From Herminiimonas contaminans (lineage in GTDB: Bacteria; Pseudomonadota; Gammaproteobacteria; Burkholderiales; Burkholderiaceae_D), in assembly GCF_015645465.1 (NCBI RefSeq), contig NZ_JADOEL010000001.1, positions 372,001-436,000 on the forward strand: a DNA stretch of 64,000 bases, given 5' to 3'. The translations under genes were made by a program, and so were the position numbers. This document shows, piece by piece, positions 47,719-59,955 of the stretch. The notes under the pieces are model-generated. The model was not told the DNA's origin. It searched no databases and saw nothing but the letters and a program-made list of their open reading frames with translations. Each line of letters begins with the position of its first letter. Positions within the stretch are counted from its first letter, which is position 1.

Positions 47719-49119
47719 TCACTCAGGCTTTGCCAATTTGGCTGGCACGCCACTAATCGATCCTGCACCCATCGTGATCACCACATCACCATCCTTGATG
47801 ATGTTCATGATGGTCGCCGGCATATCGGCTATCTTTTCCACGAACACCGGGTCTACCTTGCCTGCCACCCGCAACGCATGCGCCAGCGTGCGTCCGTCGG
47901 CGGCAACGATAGGCTGCTCACCTGCTGCATACACTTCCGCCAGCACCAGCATGTCGGTAGTCGACAAGACCTTGACGAAGTCCTCGAACAAATCACGGGT
48001 ACGCGTATAGCGATGCGGCTGAAATGCCAACACCAGGCGACGCCCCGGATAAGCACCGCGCGCCGCTGCGATGGTTGCTGCGGTTTCCACCGGGTGATGG
48101 CCGTAATCGTCCACCAGAGCAAACGAGCCAGCAGGCTTGTCGTTGACAGCCGGGATGCTTATTTCTCCATAGCGTGTGAAGCGACGGCCCACACCATTGA
48201 ATTCAGTCAGTGCTTTTTGTGTCGCCTGATCAGCGACACCCAGTTCGCGTGCAATCGCAATCGCGGCACAGGCGTTCTGTACGTTATGCATGCCAGGCTG
48301 GTTCAGGCTGACTTTCATCGGCGCATAACCTTGCTGCAACACGGTGAAATGCATATGACCATCGATGGCTTGCGCGTCAATCGCGCGTACTTGCGCATCT
48401 TCATGGAAGCCGTATGTCGTGATCAGCTTGGAGATACGCGGCATGATTTCGCGTATCGTCGCATCGTCCAGGCACAGCACTGCAACGCCGTAGAACGGCA
48501 AGCGCTGCGTGAATTCGATGAAAGCCTGCTTCAGTTTTTCAAAGTCGTGACCATAAGTTTCCATATGGTCGGCATCGATATTCGTAATGACTTCAATCAC
48601 CGGCGACAGGTTGAGGAAGGACGCGTCCGACTCATCGGCTTCAGCCACGATGAATTCACCGGTACCGAGCTTGGCATTCGCACCTGCGCTATTAAGCAAG
48701 CCACCGATCACAAACGTAGGGTCCAGGCCACCCTCGGCCAATACACTGGCAACCAGGCTGGTAGTCGTGGTCTTGCCGTGGGTACCGGCAATCGCGATAC
48801 CGCGACGCAGGCGCATCAGCTCAGCCAGCATCACAGCACGCGGCACGATAGGAATGTGCTTTTCACGGGCAGCGATGACTTCCGGATTGTCTTCCTTGAC
48901 TGCGGTCGAAGTGACGATCGCATCTGCTTTTTCCACATTCTCAGCCGCGTGACCCAGCATCACTTTCGCACCCAGCTCGCTCAGGCGACGGGTCGCGGCA
49001 TTGCTGCCGAGGTCGGAGCCTGACACCGTATAGCCGAGATTCAGCAGCACTTCAGCGATACCACTCATACCGCTGCCGCCGATGCCGACGAAATGAATAT
49101 TTTTGACTTTGTGCTTCAT
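47719..49119 (-). CDS. murC: UDP-N-acetylmuramate--L-alanine ligase
   Basis: 466 residues. The Rossmann N-terminal domain ([18 protein letters not shown]) binds UDP-MurNAc; the central ATPase has [17 protein letters not shown]; and the C-terminal Mur ligase domain includes DDYGHHPVE. It adds L-alanine, the first residue of the stem peptide, in the cytosol. Its ATG overlaps the murG stop by four bases. Confidence 0.97.
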   Translation of the reverse strand: MKHKVKNIHFVGIGGSGMSGIAEVLLNLGYTVSGSDLGSNAATRRLSELGAKVMLGHAAENVEKADAIVTSTAVKEDNPEVIAAREKHIPIVPRAVMLAELMRLRRGIAIAGTHGKTTTTSLVASVLAEGGLDPTFVIGGLLNSAGANAKLGTGEFIVAEADESDASFLNLSPVIEVITNIDADHMETYGHDFEKLKQAFIEFTQRLPFYGVAVLCLDDATIREIMPRISKLITTYGFHEDAQVRAIDAQAIDGHMHFTVLQQGYAPMKVSLNQPGMHNVQNACAAIAIARELGVADQATQKALTEFNGVGRRFTRYGEISIPAVNDKPAGSFALVDDYGHHPVETAATIAAARGAYPGRRLVLAFQPHRYTRTRDLFEDFVKVLSTTDMLVLAEVYAAGEQPIVAADGRTLAHALRVAGKVDPVFVEKIADMPATIMNIIKDGDVVITMGAGSISGVPAKLAKPE

Positions 49120-50192
49120 GTGATCTTCACTAACTTTTCAAGTACATCGGCGATAGCGGCATTCGCATCGCGGCGACCCTGGGCATACGCTGCCTCGGCC
49201 ATTTGCTTGCATTTCTCGCGCGTCATGTTTTGCAGCAGTTCTGCCAAACCCTGCGCGCTTAATTCACTTTGCGGCAGGTGTATCGCCGCATTTTGTTTTT
49301 CCATCCACTGCGCGTTATCACGTTGATGGGTCGTGGTCGATACCAGCAAAGGCACCAGCACACTGGCCACACCCGCAGCGGTCAATTCCGACACCGTAAT
49401 TGCACCAGCACGGCAAATCACCAGATCTGCTTCTGCATAACGACGCGGCATGTCATCGATAAAATCGAGAACTTCTGCTTCCACTCCTGCTTGCGCATAA
49501 TTAGCGCGTAAAGCATCTATATTCTTCTTACCCGATTGATGCGTAACCACTGGTCGCTGCCCGGCTGGCAACATCGCCAAAGCCAAAGGCATCGCATCGT
49601 TCAGTGCTTTTGCACCCAGGCTGCCACCCACTACCAGCACCTTCAAAGGACCGCTGTGCTTTGCATAGCGCTCGGTCGGCGTCGGCAACGCAATGATTTC
49701 CTGACGCACCGGATTACCAGTCACCAAAGCCTTGCTCGCAGCCGGACCAAAATCAGCCGGGAAGCCAAACAGCACGCGCTCGGCCACCGGCGTCAAAGTC
49801 TTGTTCGACAACTGCAGGGCAGCATCCGCATTAATCAGCACCACTGGCACACCGCGCAGTTTCGCCATGAAACCGCCAGGCACCGTTACATAACCGCCCA
49901 TGCCCAGCACAATGCCCGGATTGCGACGCTTCAGGATGGAGAAGCAAGTTGCAAAACTCGCCACCAGCTTGAACGCACCGGTAATCGTGTGACGCAAACC
50001 CTTACCGCGCAGGCCGCTGAACTCTATGGTGTCCATCTCGATGCCCGCTTTAGGCACCAGCTCACGCTCCATACCGTGCGAAGTGCCGAGCCAGCTCACT
50101 TGCCAGCCGCGCGCCTTCATCGTTTCCGCTATCGCGAGTCCCGGGAAAATATGTCCGCCCGTACCTGCCGCCATGATCACGAGTCGTTTCAT
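49116..50192 (-). CDS. murG: UDP-GlcNAc transferase MurG
   Basis: 358 residues of GT-B fold. The G-loop 1 [13 protein letters not shown] lies near residue 8-20, a second glycine-rich loop [11 protein letters not shown] in the middle, and the donor site [16 protein letters not shown] near the C-terminus. It transfers GlcNAc to lipid I to make lipid II at the inner membrane face. Four-base overlaps join it to both murC and ftsW. Confidence 0.97.
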   Translation of the reverse strand: MKRLVIMAAGTGGHIFPGLAIAETMKARGWQVSWLGTSHGMERELVPKAGIEMDTIEFSGLRGKGLRHTITGAFKLVASFATCFSILKRRNPGIVLGMGGYVTVPGGFMAKLRGVPVVLINADAALQLSNKTLTPVAERVLFGFPADFGPAASKALVTGNPVRQEIIALPTPTERYAKHSGPLKVLVVGGSLGAKALNDAMPLALAMLPAGQRPVVTHQSGKKNIDALRANYAQAGVEAEVLDFIDDMPRRYAEADLVICRAGAITVSELTAAGVASVLVPLLVSTTTHQRDNAQWMEKQNAAIHLPQSELSAQGLAELLQNMTREKCKQMAEAAYAQGRRDANAAIADVLEKLVKIT

Positions 50193-51397
50193 ATACGACC
50201 TCCGCGCATCAGGACGCGATTTTCATAATCGATACGCAGCAGGATCGCCAAACCTATGCAGTTAATCAGCACACCCGAACCGCCATAGCTCATCAATGGC
50301 AGCGTCAAACCCTTGGTCGGCAGCAAGCCGAGGTTCACGCCCATATTGATGAAAGCCTGCACACCTATCCAGATACCTATGCCCTTCGCCGTCAAACCGG
50401 CAAATGTCAAATCAATCGCAATCGCCTGCCGGCCGATTTCAAATGCACGCTTGATCAGCCAATAGAACAGCGCCACCACCACCAGCACACCAACAAAACC
50501 GAGCTCTTCACCAATCACCGCCAGCAAGAAGTCGGTATGCGCTTCCGGCAAGTAATGCAGTTTCTCCACGCTGCCGCCGAGACCGACTCCAAACAATTCA
50601 CCACGACCAAATGCGATCAACGAGTGCGACAACTGATACGCCTTGCCCAATGCATTCTCTTCATCCCACGGATTCAGGTAAGCAAATATTCGTTCGCGCC
50701 GCCACGGTGACAAGATAATCACCATGCTGAAAATACCGACCAGCGTCGCGCCTATGCCACCAAACCAAATACCGTTGATACCGCCGAGGAACAAAATACC
50801 CATCGCGATACACACGATCACACCGAACGCGCCCAAATCCGGTTCCAGCAGCAAGAGCAAACCAACGAAACCTATCGCCAGCGTCATCGGCATAAAGCCT
50901 TTGGTCAGCTTGTGCATGTACTGCTGCTTACGCACTGTGTAATCAGCTGCATACAAAACCACGAATAACTTCATCAGCTCGGACGGTTGCAGGTTGAAGA
51001 CCTTGAACGACAACCAGCGACGCGCACCATTCACGCCTTTACCTACGCCCGGCACCAATACCAGCACCAGCAAAATCAGCGTCGCCACAAACAGGTAAGG
51101 CGCCAGCTTTTGCCAGGTTTCTATGCGTACGCGGAAAGCCAGCAAACCAGCAAACAGCGACACACTGATAAACATCGCCTGGCGGGTCAGGAAGTGCGCA
51201 TTGTCGTAACGCGCATACTTAGGCGAATCCGGCAGCGAAATCGAAGCCGAGTACACCATCACCATGCCAAACAACATCAGCAGCACGACCACCCACACCA
51301 AAGGCTGGTCGTAGGCCATCATCTTCGAACGCTGGTCGAGACTGGTCACGGCTTTTTTAGCCGCAGCGCCGGAGAATGATGGGAAGGCGAATTTCAT
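50189..51397 (-). CDS. ftsW: Peptidoglycan glycosyltransferase FtsW
   Basis: 402 residues of the SEDS family with about ten transmembrane helices. It has the hallmark large periplasmic loop and the conserved [17 protein letters not shown] motif, then [16 protein letters not shown] near the C-terminus. FtsW polymerises lipid II at the septum with FtsI. A cytosolic N-terminal extension of about 35 residues precedes the first helix. It overlaps murD and murG by four bases each. Confidence 0.97.
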   Translation of the reverse strand: MKFAFPSFSGAAAKKAVTSLDQRSKMMAYDQPLVWVVVLLMLFGMVMVYSASISLPDSPKYARYDNAHFLTRQAMFISVSLFAGLLAFRVRIETWQKLAPYLFVATLILLVLVLVPGVGKGVNGARRWLSFKVFNLQPSELMKLFVVLYAADYTVRKQQYMHKLTKGFMPMTLAIGFVGLLLLLEPDLGAFGVIVCIAMGILFLGGINGIWFGGIGATLVGIFSMVIILSPWRRERIFAYLNPWDEENALGKAYQLSHSLIAFGRGELFGVGLGGSVEKLHYLPEAHTDFLLAVIGEELGFVGVLVVVALFYWLIKRAFEIGRQAIAIDLTFAGLTAKGIGIWIGVQAFINMGVNLGLLPTKGLTLPLMSYGGSGVLINCIGLAILLRIDYENRVLMRGGRI

Positions 51398-52890
51398 GCA
51401 GAGACCTCGCCACGCGACAAACCGATTTCACGCACTTCATCAACAAAAACCTGCGCCCGATGCGCATAGTTTTTGAACATATCCAGGCTAGCGCATGCTG
51501 GCGACAACAAGACTGCATCGCCCGCTTGTGCCAGTTCCGCGGCTTTCTGGGTTGCTTCCTGCAAAGTCGCGCAGTTGATCAATTCCACGCTGGTCGCCTG
51601 CAAGGCTGCACGTATGTTGTCGGCATCCTTGCCGATCAGCAGAACGGCACGCGCATATTTGGCGACCGGATCCGCCAGTGGCGAAAAATCCTGTCCTTTG
51701 CCATCACCACCAGCGATCAGCACCAGATGATTGGACGCGCCGTCCTGGCTCGCACCCAAACCATTCAAGGCCGCCACGGTCGCGCCTACGTTGGTACCTT
51801 TGCTGTCGTCGTAGTAATCAACGCCACCTATGGTCATCACATGTTCAACCCGATGCGGCTCGCCGTGATACTCACGCAAGCCGTGCAGCAACTGGGCAAA
51901 CGGCAAGCCTATCGAACGGCACAGCGCCAGTGCCGACAAGGCATTGATCGCATTGTGCTGACCACGGATCTTGAGTGCATCCACCGGCATCAATTTATTG
52001 GTCGATACGGCCAGCTCGACATTGTCTTTCTTGCGGCGTTTCTTTTGCGGCTCTTCTTCCTCTACCGCAACCGACAACCAGCGCATGCCGTTTTCATCGA
52101 CCAGGCCGAAGCAATCTGCCTGCTCTGCTTCATCTGCACCAAAGGTGATGACTTTCGCCAGCGGGCTAGCCATTTGCATAACCAGCGCATCGTCGCGATT
52201 CAGCACGCGTATCGTGTTGCTGCCGAAGATACGTGCTTTGTCATCGGCGTAAGCGGCCATGTCGCCATGCCAGTCGAGATGATCCTGGGTCAGGTTCAGG
52301 ACGGTAGCGACATCGGCTTGCAGGCTGTAAGTCGTATGCAACTGGAAGCTGGACAACTCCAGCACCCAGACTTGCGGCAATTGATCATCGGCCAGCACCT
52401 GATGCAATTTATCCAGTGCTGCCGGGCTGATATTGCCCGCCACCTGCACCGTCAAACCCGCACGCTGGCACAACAAACCAACCAGGCTGGTGACCGTGGT
52501 TTTGCCATTGGTGCCGGTGATAGCGATGACTTTCGGTGCGTACTCTTTTTCTTCTTTCAGTGCAGCCAGGGCCTGCGCGAACAGCTCGATCTCGCCCCAG
52601 ACCGGGATTTCTTTTTCTGCGGCAGCTGGAATAATCGCGGCCAGTTCGCGCGCTGGCATCAGGCCAGGGCTGACGGCAACGAAATCGATTCCTTCCAGCA
52701 AGGCGGCATCAAATGTACCTGCGATGAACTCGGCTTGCGGTGCGATCTCGCGCAACTGCGGCAGGCGATCCGGTTGCTCACGCGTATCGGCAACACGCAA
52801 AGACGCGCCGCAACGGACCAGCCATTGCGCCATCGCCAGCCCGGATTCACCGAGCCCTAAAACCAGAACGTGTTTACCTGCGTAGTTCAT
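51394..52890 (-). CDS. murD: UDP-N-acetylmuramoylalanine--D-glutamate ligase
   Basis: 498 residues. It opens [18 protein letters not shown] (nucleotide-sugar domain). The ATP motif is [15 protein letters not shown], and the C-terminal domain carries [17 protein letters not shown]. It has a lysine/glutamate-rich insert ([15 protein letters not shown], about 275-290) that is longer than in E. coli MurD. It adds D-glutamate. The start codon overlaps the mraY stop by one base. Confidence 0.96.
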   Translation of the reverse strand: MNYAGKHVLVLGLGESGLAMAQWLVRCGASLRVADTREQPDRLPQLREIAPQAEFIAGTFDAALLEGIDFVAVSPGLMPARELAAIIPAAAEKEIPVWGEIELFAQALAALKEEKEYAPKVIAITGTNGKTTVTSLVGLLCQRAGLTVQVAGNISPAALDKLHQVLADDQLPQVWVLELSSFQLHTTYSLQADVATVLNLTQDHLDWHGDMAAYADDKARIFGSNTIRVLNRDDALVMQMASPLAKVITFGADEAEQADCFGLVDENGMRWLSVAVEEEEPQKKRRKKDNVELAVSTNKLMPVDALKIRGQHNAINALSALALCRSIGLPFAQLLHGLREYHGEPHRVEHVMTIGGVDYYDDSKGTNVGATVAALNGLGASQDGASNHLVLIAGGDGKGQDFSPLADPVAKYARAVLLIGKDADNIRAALQATSVELINCATLQEATQKAAELAQAGDAVLLSPACASLDMFKNYAHRAQVFVDEVREIGLSRGEVSA

Positions 52891-54059
52891 TAGCGTAATT
52901 TCAAAGTAGACAAACCAAACAACACCAGCATCATCGTGATGATCCAGAAGCGCACCACGACTTGTGTTTCTTTCCAGCCTTTTTGTTCAAAATGATGGTG
53001 CAAAGGCGCCATCAGCAACACGCGCTTACCGATACCGGTGCGCATCTTGGTGTACTTGAAGTAGGCCACCTGCAACATGACGGACAGTGTTTCCACCACG
53101 AAGATGCCGCCCATGATGAAGAGCACAACTTCCTGGCGCACGATGACGGCGATGGTGCCGAGCGCACCACCCAGTGCCAGCGCACCGACGTCGCCCATGA
53201 AAACTTGCGCCGGATGTGCGTTGAACCAGAGGAAAGCCAAACCCGCACCGGCCATCGCACCGCAGAAAATAATCAATTCGCCGGCACCCGGGATATGCGG
53301 AATGAACAGGTATTTGGAATAGTTGGCGCTACCGGTCAGGTAAGCAAACAGACCCAGCGCGGTACCCACCATCACGGTCGGCATGATCGCCAGACCGTCG
53401 AGGCCGTCGGTCAGGTTGACTGCATTGCTGGTGCCGACGATAACGAAGTAAGTCAGTGCGATAAAGCCCCAGACGCCCAACGGATAGCTGATGGTCTTAA
53501 AGAAAGGAACAATCAGATCGGCTTTAGGTGGCAAGTCCATGCTGAAGCCGGACTGCACCCATGCCACAAACAGATCGAGGAATTGCGAATTGCTCGGTGC
53601 GGAGACCGAAAACGCCAGATAAATAGCAGCAAACAAACCGATGATGGATTGCCACATGTACTTTTCACGCGAAGCCATGCCTTTCGGATCTTTATAGACC
53701 ACCTTGCGGTAATCATCGACCCAGCCTATCGCACCAAAGCCCAGCGTCACGATCAACACGACCCAGATAAAGCGGTTGCTGAGATCAGTCCAGAGCAAAG
53801 TCGAAATGCCGATGGAAACCAGGATCAACACGCCACCCATGGTAGGTGTACCGCTTTTCACCAGATGTGTTTGCGGACCGTCGGTGCGCACTGCTTGTCC
53901 GACTTTCAGGCGGGTCAGCATGCGGATCACGGCCGGCCCTGTGACCAGGCCGATGACCAGTGCAGTCAGGGTCGCGAACACCGCGCGGAAAGTAATAAAG
54001 TTAAAGACCCGCAGTGGCCCTAGTTCGTCTTGAAAATATTGTGCCAGCCAGAGCAGCAT
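52890..54059 (-). CDS. mraY: Phospho-MurNAc-pentapeptide transferase MraY
   Basis: 389 residues from the ATG at 54059; a longer in-frame start at 54089 would overlap murF. It has about ten transmembrane helices and the conserved cytosolic motifs [31 protein letters not shown] and [14 protein letters not shown]. It attaches phospho-MurNAc-pentapeptide to undecaprenyl phosphate to form lipid I. One base separates it from the murF stop. Confidence 0.97.
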   Translation of the reverse strand: MLLWLAQYFQDELGPLRVFNFITFRAVFATLTALVIGLVTGPAVIRMLTRLKVGQAVRTDGPQTHLVKSGTPTMGGVLILVSIGISTLLWTDLSNRFIWVVLIVTLGFGAIGWVDDYRKVVYKDPKGMASREKYMWQSIIGLFAAIYLAFSVSAPSNSQFLDLFVAWVQSGFSMDLPPKADLIVPFFKTISYPLGVWGFIALTYFVIVGTSNAVNLTDGLDGLAIMPTVMVGTALGLFAYLTGSANYSKYLFIPHIPGAGELIIFCGAMAGAGLAFLWFNAHPAQVFMGDVGALALGGALGTIAVIVRQEVVLFIMGGIFVVETLSVMLQVAYFKYTKMRTGIGKRVLLMAPLHHHFEQKGWKETQVVVRFWIITMMLVLFGLSTLKLR

Positions 54060-54060
54060 A

Positions 54061-55428
54061 TTAATGGGCTTCCTGAGTTTGTTGACCAAGTAAGTGCTGG
54101 ACCACGCGCTCCATCTTCATGAAACGCGAACCTTTAACCAGCACCGTTACATCCACCGTAAAGATTCCAGCCAATGCATTGTTTAATTCTTCTACGCTGT
54201 CGTAGTGATGTGCACCGCTACCGAAGGCGCTGACGATGTAACGCGTCATATCGCCCAGTGCGAGCACATGCTGTATACCTTTAGTACGTGCATACGCACC
54301 GATTTCTTCGTGGTACTGCTGACCGTCATTACCGACTTCGCCCATATCTCCGAGGACCAGGATGCGTGGCGCCGACATCTGCGCCAGCACATCAATCGCA
54401 GCACGTACCGAGTCCGGATTGGCGTTATAGGTGTCGTCTATGACCAGTGCACCATTCGCTGCATGCTTGCGTTGCAAACGACCACTGACAGGTGCAAACG
54501 CCTGCAAGCCGCGCACGATGGCATCGGTCGAAATACCAATCGCCAGTGTGCAAGCGATCGCTGCCAGCGCATTGCGGACGTTATGCACACCGGCAGCAGC
54601 CAGCGCCAGGCTGAATTGCTGACGACCTGCCGTTACTTCCATATCGCTGCCGAAGGCGTTCGCGCTGTAGCTGCAACGTACGTCTGCATCATCCGAGAAA
54701 CCGAAAGTCAGCACCTTGCGCTGCGCTGCCAGCGTGCGCCACAAAGGCGTGAATTCGTCATCTGCCGGAAATACCGCGATGCCGTCAGCTGGCAAGCCAG
54801 CGAGTACCGCACCGTTTTCCTTGGCAACCGCTTCCACGCTCTCCATGAATTCCTGATGTTCGCGCTGTGCGTTATTCACCAGGCCGACCGTCGGACGCGC
54901 AATCGCGGACAGCACGGCGATTTCACCCGGATGGTTCATACCCAGTTCGATCACCGCGGCTTTGCAAGACTTTTGCAAGCGCATCAGCGTCAAAGGCACG
55001 CCGATGTCGTTATTGAAGTTGCCGCGTGTCGCCAGATAGTTATCGACACCGCATGCTGCTTCCAGAATCGCCGCGATCATTTCCTTGACCGTGGTTTTGC
55101 CATTGCTGCCGGTCACGCCAATCACAGGTATCGCGTATTGCTGACGCCAGTAATGCGCGATCTGTCCGAGCGCGACGCGGGTATCCGGCACAATCAACGC
55201 TGGCACTGTCAGGCCTGCCGGTACGGTTTCTGCCACCACGGCCGCGACTTTGCGCTCCGCCACTTGCGGCAGGAAGTCGTGCGCATCAAAGCGCTCACCG
55301 CGCAAAGCGACGAACAAATTACCCTCGCCTACAGTGCGGCTGTCAGTCGAGACACCATCAAAAGCTGCGTCAGCCGTCATGCGTGCACCTTGCAGTGCAG
55401 ACTGGAGGATGGCTAATGTAGAGTTCAT
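54061..55428 (-). CDS. murF: UDP-MurNAc-tripeptide--D-alanyl-D-alanine ligase
   Basis: 455 residues. The N-terminal substrate domain is followed by the central ATPase with [18 protein letters not shown] and a C-terminal domain with [12 protein letters not shown]. It adds the D-Ala-D-Ala dipeptide made by Ddl. The ATG overlaps the murE stop by one base. Confidence 0.97.
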   Translation of the reverse strand: MNSTLAILQSALQGARMTADAAFDGVSTDSRTVGEGNLFVALRGERFDAHDFLPQVAERKVAAVVAETVPAGLTVPALIVPDTRVALGQIAHYWRQQYAIPVIGVTGSNGKTTVKEMIAAILEAACGVDNYLATRGNFNNDIGVPLTLMRLQKSCKAAVIELGMNHPGEIAVLSAIARPTVGLVNNAQREHQEFMESVEAVAKENGAVLAGLPADGIAVFPADDEFTPLWRTLAAQRKVLTFGFSDDADVRCSYSANAFGSDMEVTAGRQQFSLALAAAGVHNVRNALAAIACTLAIGISTDAIVRGLQAFAPVSGRLQRKHAANGALVIDDTYNANPDSVRAAIDVLAQMSAPRILVLGDMGEVGNDGQQYHEEIGAYARTKGIQHVLALGDMTRYIVSAFGSGAHHYDSVEELNNALAGIFTVDVTVLVKGSRFMKMERVVQHLLGQQTQEAH

Positions 55429-56954
55429 TAGCTCGCTCCCTGCATGACACGTGTCGACAAAGCCAGTGCGGCATGGTCGGCGTCGAGGAAAGGTAATTTG
55501 CGGCCTTTCACTTCCTGATAGGCTTCATGTCCTTTACCCGCCAGCAGGATAACGTCGTGTCGCGCTGCATGACGTCCGGCCCACAAAATCGCGCTGGCGC
55601 GATCCTCTATGATTTGCGGTGCATTTTTCGGTGCAGTAATGCCAGCCACGATGTCGCTGATGATGGTGGTCGGCTCTTCATTGCGCGGATTGTCTGTCGT
55701 CACCACGATATGGTCAGCCGCCATTGCGACCTTGCCCATTTGCGGACGCTTGCCCGGATCGCGGTCACCGCCGCAACCAAACACACACCACAGCTCGCCA
55801 CCGCGGTCATTTGCGACATTGCGCAAAGTAGCCAGTGTTTTTTCCAGCGCGTCTGGCGTGTGCGCATAGTCAATCACGACCAGCGGTGCTTCACCTCCGC
55901 CGAGTTGCTGCATGCGGCCTGGCACTGCTGTCAGAGCCTCGATGGCGTTGACTGCATCATGCAGGCTCACGCCTTTCGCCAGCAGGATGCCGATAATGCC
56001 CAGCACATTGCTGACATTGAACTGGCCCACCAGCTGCGTTTTGACTTGTGCACTACCCACCGCTGATTCGAGGTGGAAAGCAGTACCGCTCTGGTTGCTG
56101 CGGATATCCGTTGCGCGCAACAGTGCAATACCGTCGACTTTTTGCTCGCCCAGTGTGTAACCTGTAATCGCGGTATCAGCCTGTTTGCCTTGCAAGCGCT
56201 GCACCATGCGCAGACCCATCGCATCATCCAGATTGATGACCGCGTGTTGCAGTCCCGGCCAGTCAAACAGCATCGCCTTGGCTTCTTCATAAGCCGCCAT
56301 ATCACCGTGGTAATCCAGGTGATCGCGCGTGAAGTTGGTGAACAAGGCCATGTCGAAGTGCATGCCGGACAAGCGCCCCTGATGCAAACCGATGGACGAC
56401 GCTTCTATTGCCAGCGCGCTTGCACCGAGATTGCGTACATTGACCAACGAGCGTTGCAGCAAGACTGCATCCGGCGTGGTGTAACCGGTGACGTCAAAAT
56501 CACCCGCTCCGCCATTGGTATAGATGCCGATACCGAGCGTACCTATCACTGCCGTCGGTTGACCGAGGCGCGACAAGGCATTGCCCAGCCATTGCGCACA
56601 TGAGGTTTTGCCATTGGTACCGGTGATCGCGACGGTAAACATCGAACGATCAGGATGGGCGTAATACGCTGCGGCGATTTCGCCTGCATGCGCTTTCAAA
56701 TCTTCGACCGCCAGGTGCGGCACATTCCATTCCGCATCCCAGGTGCAACCGGCAGCTTCATAGATTACTGCCTGTGCGCCACGCTCGATCGCGTTGGCGA
56801 TGTAGTTGCGACCATCGGCTTCGTCACCAGGATAGGCAAAGAAAGCATCTCCCTGCGCAATACGACGCGAATCAGACGCGAGCTCGGCCTTGGGCGCGTT
56901 AGCGGCCAGCCAGTCGAGGATGTTTGCGAGCGCGGTCGTGGTCAGGATAGACAT
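55428..56954 (-). CDS. murE: UDP-MurNAc-L-Ala-D-Glu--2,6-diaminopimelate ligase
   Basis: 508 residues. The ATP motif is [14 protein letters not shown] and the substrate motifs include YTTPDAVLL and IDYAHTPDALEKTL. The segment TTDNPRNEEP contains the DNPR signature that marks meso-diaminopimelate rather than lysine as substrate. It overlaps ftsI by one base at the ATG/stop junction. Confidence 0.97.
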   Translation of the reverse strand: MSILTTTALANILDWLAANAPKAELASDSRRIAQGDAFFAYPGDEADGRNYIANAIERGAQAVIYEAAGCTWDAEWNVPHLAVEDLKAHAGEIAAAYYAHPDRSMFTVAITGTNGKTSCAQWLGNALSRLGQPTAVIGTLGIGIYTNGGAGDFDVTGYTTPDAVLLQRSLVNVRNLGASALAIEASSIGLHQGRLSGMHFDMALFTNFTRDHLDYHGDMAAYEEAKAMLFDWPGLQHAVINLDDAMGLRMVQRLQGKQADTAITGYTLGEQKVDGIALLRATDIRSNQSGTAFHLESAVGSAQVKTQLVGQFNVSNVLGIIGILLAKGVSLHDAVNAIEALTAVPGRMQQLGGGEAPLVVIDYAHTPDALEKTLATLRNVANDRGGELWCVFGCGGDRDPGKRPQMGKVAMAADHIVVTTDNPRNEEPTTIISDIVAGITAPKNAPQIIEDRASAILWAGRHAARHDVILLAGKGHEAYQEVKGRKLPFLDADHAALALSTRVMQGAS

Positions 56955-58714
56955 TACATATTCTCCTGTTCCGAACCGGCCGGGATGATGATATTGGTCA
57001 CGCTGGAATCCGGCGCGACGTTCATCGAACGCAAGGCATTTGCTGTCACGGTCGCGAACACCGGCGCGGCAACCTGACCACCGTAGTGCTTACCTGCGCC
57101 CGGCTCATCGATCATCACGGCAATAATGATGCGCGGATCAGATACCGGCGCAAAACCAACGAAGGAAGAAACATACTTCCGCACGTACTGGCCTTTTTCA
57201 ATTTTGTAAGCGGTACCGGTTTTACCGGCGACGCGATAACCCGGCACTTGTGCCCGTGGAGCTGAACCAGCCGGACCCGCCGCCATCTCCAGCATGCCGC
57301 GCATCTGGCGCGCAGTAGTCGGGCTGAAAATACGTTCGCCGATAGGCTGGTCGGTCGCACGCTGGAAGGTAATCGGAATCAAATCACCATCACGCGCGAA
57401 GACTGTATACGCATGCACCAATTGCAACAAAGACACGGATATACCGTGCCCGTAACTCATGGTGGCTTGCTCAATCGGACGCCAGGATTTATATGGCCGT
57501 ACCCGCCCTGCTACCGCACCTGGGAAATTAATCTTAGGCTGCTGGCCTAGGCCTATGCTGGTAAACATGTCCCACATTTCATGTGGTTCCATTTGCAGTG
57601 CAATTTTTGCAGTGCCGATGTTTGATGATTTCTGTATCACCTGTGACACCGACAGCAAACCGGATGCATGGGCATCACCGATGGTCGCCGTACCAATAGT
57701 CATCTTGCCCGGCGCAGTCTGGATCATGGTGTTAGGCGTAACGCGCTTGGTTTCCAGTCCAAGTCCAACCGAGAACGGCTTCATCGTAGAGCCTGGCTCG
57801 AAGGTATCGGTAATCACGCGATTGCGCAGTTGCGCGCCAGTCAGTACAGAACGGTTGTTCGGGTTATAGGTCGGCAGGTTGGCCAGCGCCAGTACTTCAC
57901 CGGTTTTCGCATCGAGGACGACGATGCCACCCGCTTTGGCTTTGTTCTCTTCGACTGCTTCTTTCAGGGCGGTGAATGCGATGTACTGGATCTTGCTGTC
58001 TATCGACAAAGCCAGGTCTTTGCCGTCATGCGGCTCACGCACCGATTCGATATCTTCAACTATGCGACCCAGGCGGTCCTTGATGACGCGGCGGCTGCCA
58101 GTCACACCAACCAGGGTCTTTTGATAAGCCAGCTCCATACCTTCCTGGCCTTTGTCTTCGACATTGGTGAAACCGACGATATGCGCCATCACCTCACCCT
58201 CAGGGTAATAGCGTTTGTATTCTTTACGGGTGTCGATACCGGCGATACCGAGCTTGAGGATTTTGTCGACGGTGTCGAGTTCAACCTGACGCTTCAGATA
58301 GACGAAGGTACGATCAGAATCCAGCTTGCGGCGCAGTTCTCGCTCTGGCATATCCAGCAACTTGGCCAGTGCCTGCAATTTTTCCGGTGGTGATTCCAGT
58401 ACATCTTCCGGGATCGCCCACACTGCACGCACCGGGATAGACGAAGCCAATACCTGGCCATTGCGATCAGTAATCTTGCCGCGTGTCGCAGGCAATTCCA
58501 GCGTACGCGCATAACGCGAAGCGCCCTGCTTTTGCAGGAACTCAGTCGACATGCCCTGCAGCCACAAGGCGCGACCAGCCAGGGTCAGGAAAGCAGCGAA
58601 AATCAGGAATAGCACGACCCGAGAACGCCAGGCTGGCAACTTGGTTGCCAGTACCGGGTTCGACGAGAATGGCACGCCCTTGGATGCGGCAGTGCGCGAC
58701 GTACTACGCGTCAT
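56954..58714 (-). CDS. ftsI: Septal peptidoglycan transpeptidase FtsI (PBP3)
   Basis: 586 residues, a class B penicillin-binding protein. A cytosolic N-terminus and one transmembrane helix (about 30-52) precede the PBP dimerisation domain and the transpeptidase domain. The active-site motifs are STMK (Ser of GSTMKPFS), SSN (KSSNIGT) and KTG (AGKTGTAYK). It crosslinks septal peptidoglycan with FtsW. It overlaps ftsL by four bases. Confidence 0.97.
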   Translation of the reverse strand: MTRSTSRTAASKGVPFSSNPVLATKLPAWRSRVVLFLIFAAFLTLAGRALWLQGMSTEFLQKQGASRYARTLELPATRGKITDRNGQVLASSIPVRAVWAIPEDVLESPPEKLQALAKLLDMPERELRRKLDSDRTFVYLKRQVELDTVDKILKLGIAGIDTRKEYKRYYPEGEVMAHIVGFTNVEDKGQEGMELAYQKTLVGVTGSRRVIKDRLGRIVEDIESVREPHDGKDLALSIDSKIQYIAFTALKEAVEENKAKAGGIVVLDAKTGEVLALANLPTYNPNNRSVLTGAQLRNRVITDTFEPGSTMKPFSVGLGLETKRVTPNTMIQTAPGKMTIGTATIGDAHASGLLSVSQVIQKSSNIGTAKIALQMEPHEMWDMFTSIGLGQQPKINFPGAVAGRVRPYKSWRPIEQATMSYGHGISVSLLQLVHAYTVFARDGDLIPITFQRATDQPIGERIFSPTTARQMRGMLEMAAGPAGSAPRAQVPGYRVAGKTGTAYKIEKGQYVRKYVSSFVGFAPVSDPRIIIAVMIDEPGAGKHYGGQVAAPVFATVTANALRSMNVAPDSSVTNIIIPAGSEQENM

Positions 58715-58983
58715 TTAGCCCCCATCGTCAGGTACTGCGTGCTGGCCGGTGTCACCGGCACCATGCGCAAATCACGGCGTGCGTTGCCTTCGATACGCGC
58801 GTGTTTGCCGAGTGTGGATTGGTCGAGTTGCAGCTGCGCCCATTCAATGTCGAGCTGACGCGCTTGTGCCTGGGCACGTTCGAGTTCAATGAAGAGACGA
58901 CGGAATTGATAATGCGCGTTGACGACCGACAACGCGCAGGCGACCAGAATCAGGGTGAGGACGAAGCAGATGCGGCCGCTCAT
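58711..58983 (-). CDS. ftsL: Cell division protein FtsL
   Basis: 90 residues, a bitopic protein with an N-terminal transmembrane helix (about 5-24) and a coiled-coil-like periplasmic part (about 28-70; [23 protein letters not shown]). It forms the FtsQLB complex and activates FtsWI. Sequence conservation is low in this family; the assignment rests on size, topology and position between rsmH and ftsI. Confidence 0.93.
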   Translation of the reverse strand: MSGRICFVLTLILVACALSVVNAHYQFRRLFIELERAQAQARQLDIEWAQLQLDQSTLGKHARIEGNARRDLRMVPVTPASTQYLTMGAK

Positions 58984-59948
58984 ATTGTCCCTCCAGCGCC
59001 CGCCGACAGACGCTCAGCCACCCGCATCACGGCGGAACGCGCGCGTGGGTTTTCACTGATTTCTGCAGCGGATGGTTTTACTCGGGACAACAGCTTCATT
59101 TCTGGTTGCGGCAAATCGATGGCACGAATCGGGAGGCGACGGTCTGGCTGCGGCACATTCGCTTTGCCGGCCATGAACTGCTTGACGATGCGATCTTCCA
59201 AAGAATGAAAGCTGATCACAACCAATCTCCCATGCGGGGCCAGATACCGATATGCCTCGTTCAAGACTACTTCGAGTTCTTCAAGCTCCTGATTGATGAA
59301 AATCCGGATAGCCTGAAAGGTGCGAGTGGCCGGGTCTTTGCCTTTCTCGCGGGTTTTGACGGCGCGTGCCACGATCTCGGCAAGCTGTCGTGTGCTTGAA
59401 ATTGGCTCGACTGCCCTGCGAGCAACAATCGCCTTTGCAATCTGAAAAGCAAACCGTTCTTCCCCATAATCTCGTATCACTTTCTCGATTTTTTGTTCAG
59501 TTTCCGTCGCCAGCCACTCCGCTGCCGACATGCCGCGCGTTGTATCCATGCGCATATCGAGCGGCCCGTCTGCGCGAAAACTGAAACCACGCGTCGCATC
59601 GTCAACTTGCGGTGACGAAATCCCCAGGTCCAGCAATACTCCATCCACCTGCTTGATACCGCGTACAGCCAAAGCCTCACTCAAGGTTGCAAAACTGTCG
59701 TGCGCAATCTCAAAACGCTGGTCATTGATCGTCGCTGCATTGGCTATCGCCTGCGTATCCTTGTCAAAGGCCAGCAAACGACCACCACTACCAAGCTGCT
59801 GCAAAATCTTGCGGCTATGCCCGCCACGCCCGAAGGTGCCGTCGACGTACACGCCATTGACGCGATCACCACTCAGCGCCAGCGCATCGACCGCCTCATC
59901 CAGCAACACCGTACGGTGCTGGTATTGCTGCACCGCATCTGCATTCAT
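58980..59948 (-). CDS. rsmH: 16S rRNA (cytosine(1402)-N(4))-methyltransferase RsmH
   Basis: 322 residues from the ATG at 59948, eight bases after the mraZ stop; an in-frame ATG at 59981 would overlap mraZ. It opens [13 protein letters not shown] and has SAM motif [15 protein letters not shown] and the family motif [20 protein letters not shown]. It methylates N4 of C1402 in the ribosomal P site (formerly MraW). In the dcw cluster it lies between mraZ and ftsL. Confidence 0.97.
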   Translation of the reverse strand: MNADAVQQYQHRTVLLDEAVDALALSGDRVNGVYVDGTFGRGGHSRKILQQLGSGGRLLAFDKDTQAIANAATINDQRFEIAHDSFATLSEALAVRGIKQVDGVLLDLGISSPQVDDATRGFSFRADGPLDMRMDTTRGMSAAEWLATETEQKIEKVIRDYGEERFAFQIAKAIVARRAVEPISSTRQLAEIVARAVKTREKGKDPATRTFQAIRIFINQELEELEVVLNEAYRYLAPHGRLVVISFHSLEDRIVKQFMAGKANVPQPDRRLPIRAIDLPQPEMKLLSRVKPSAAEISENPRARSAVMRVAERLSAGAGGTI

Positions 59949-59955
59949 CACGGCG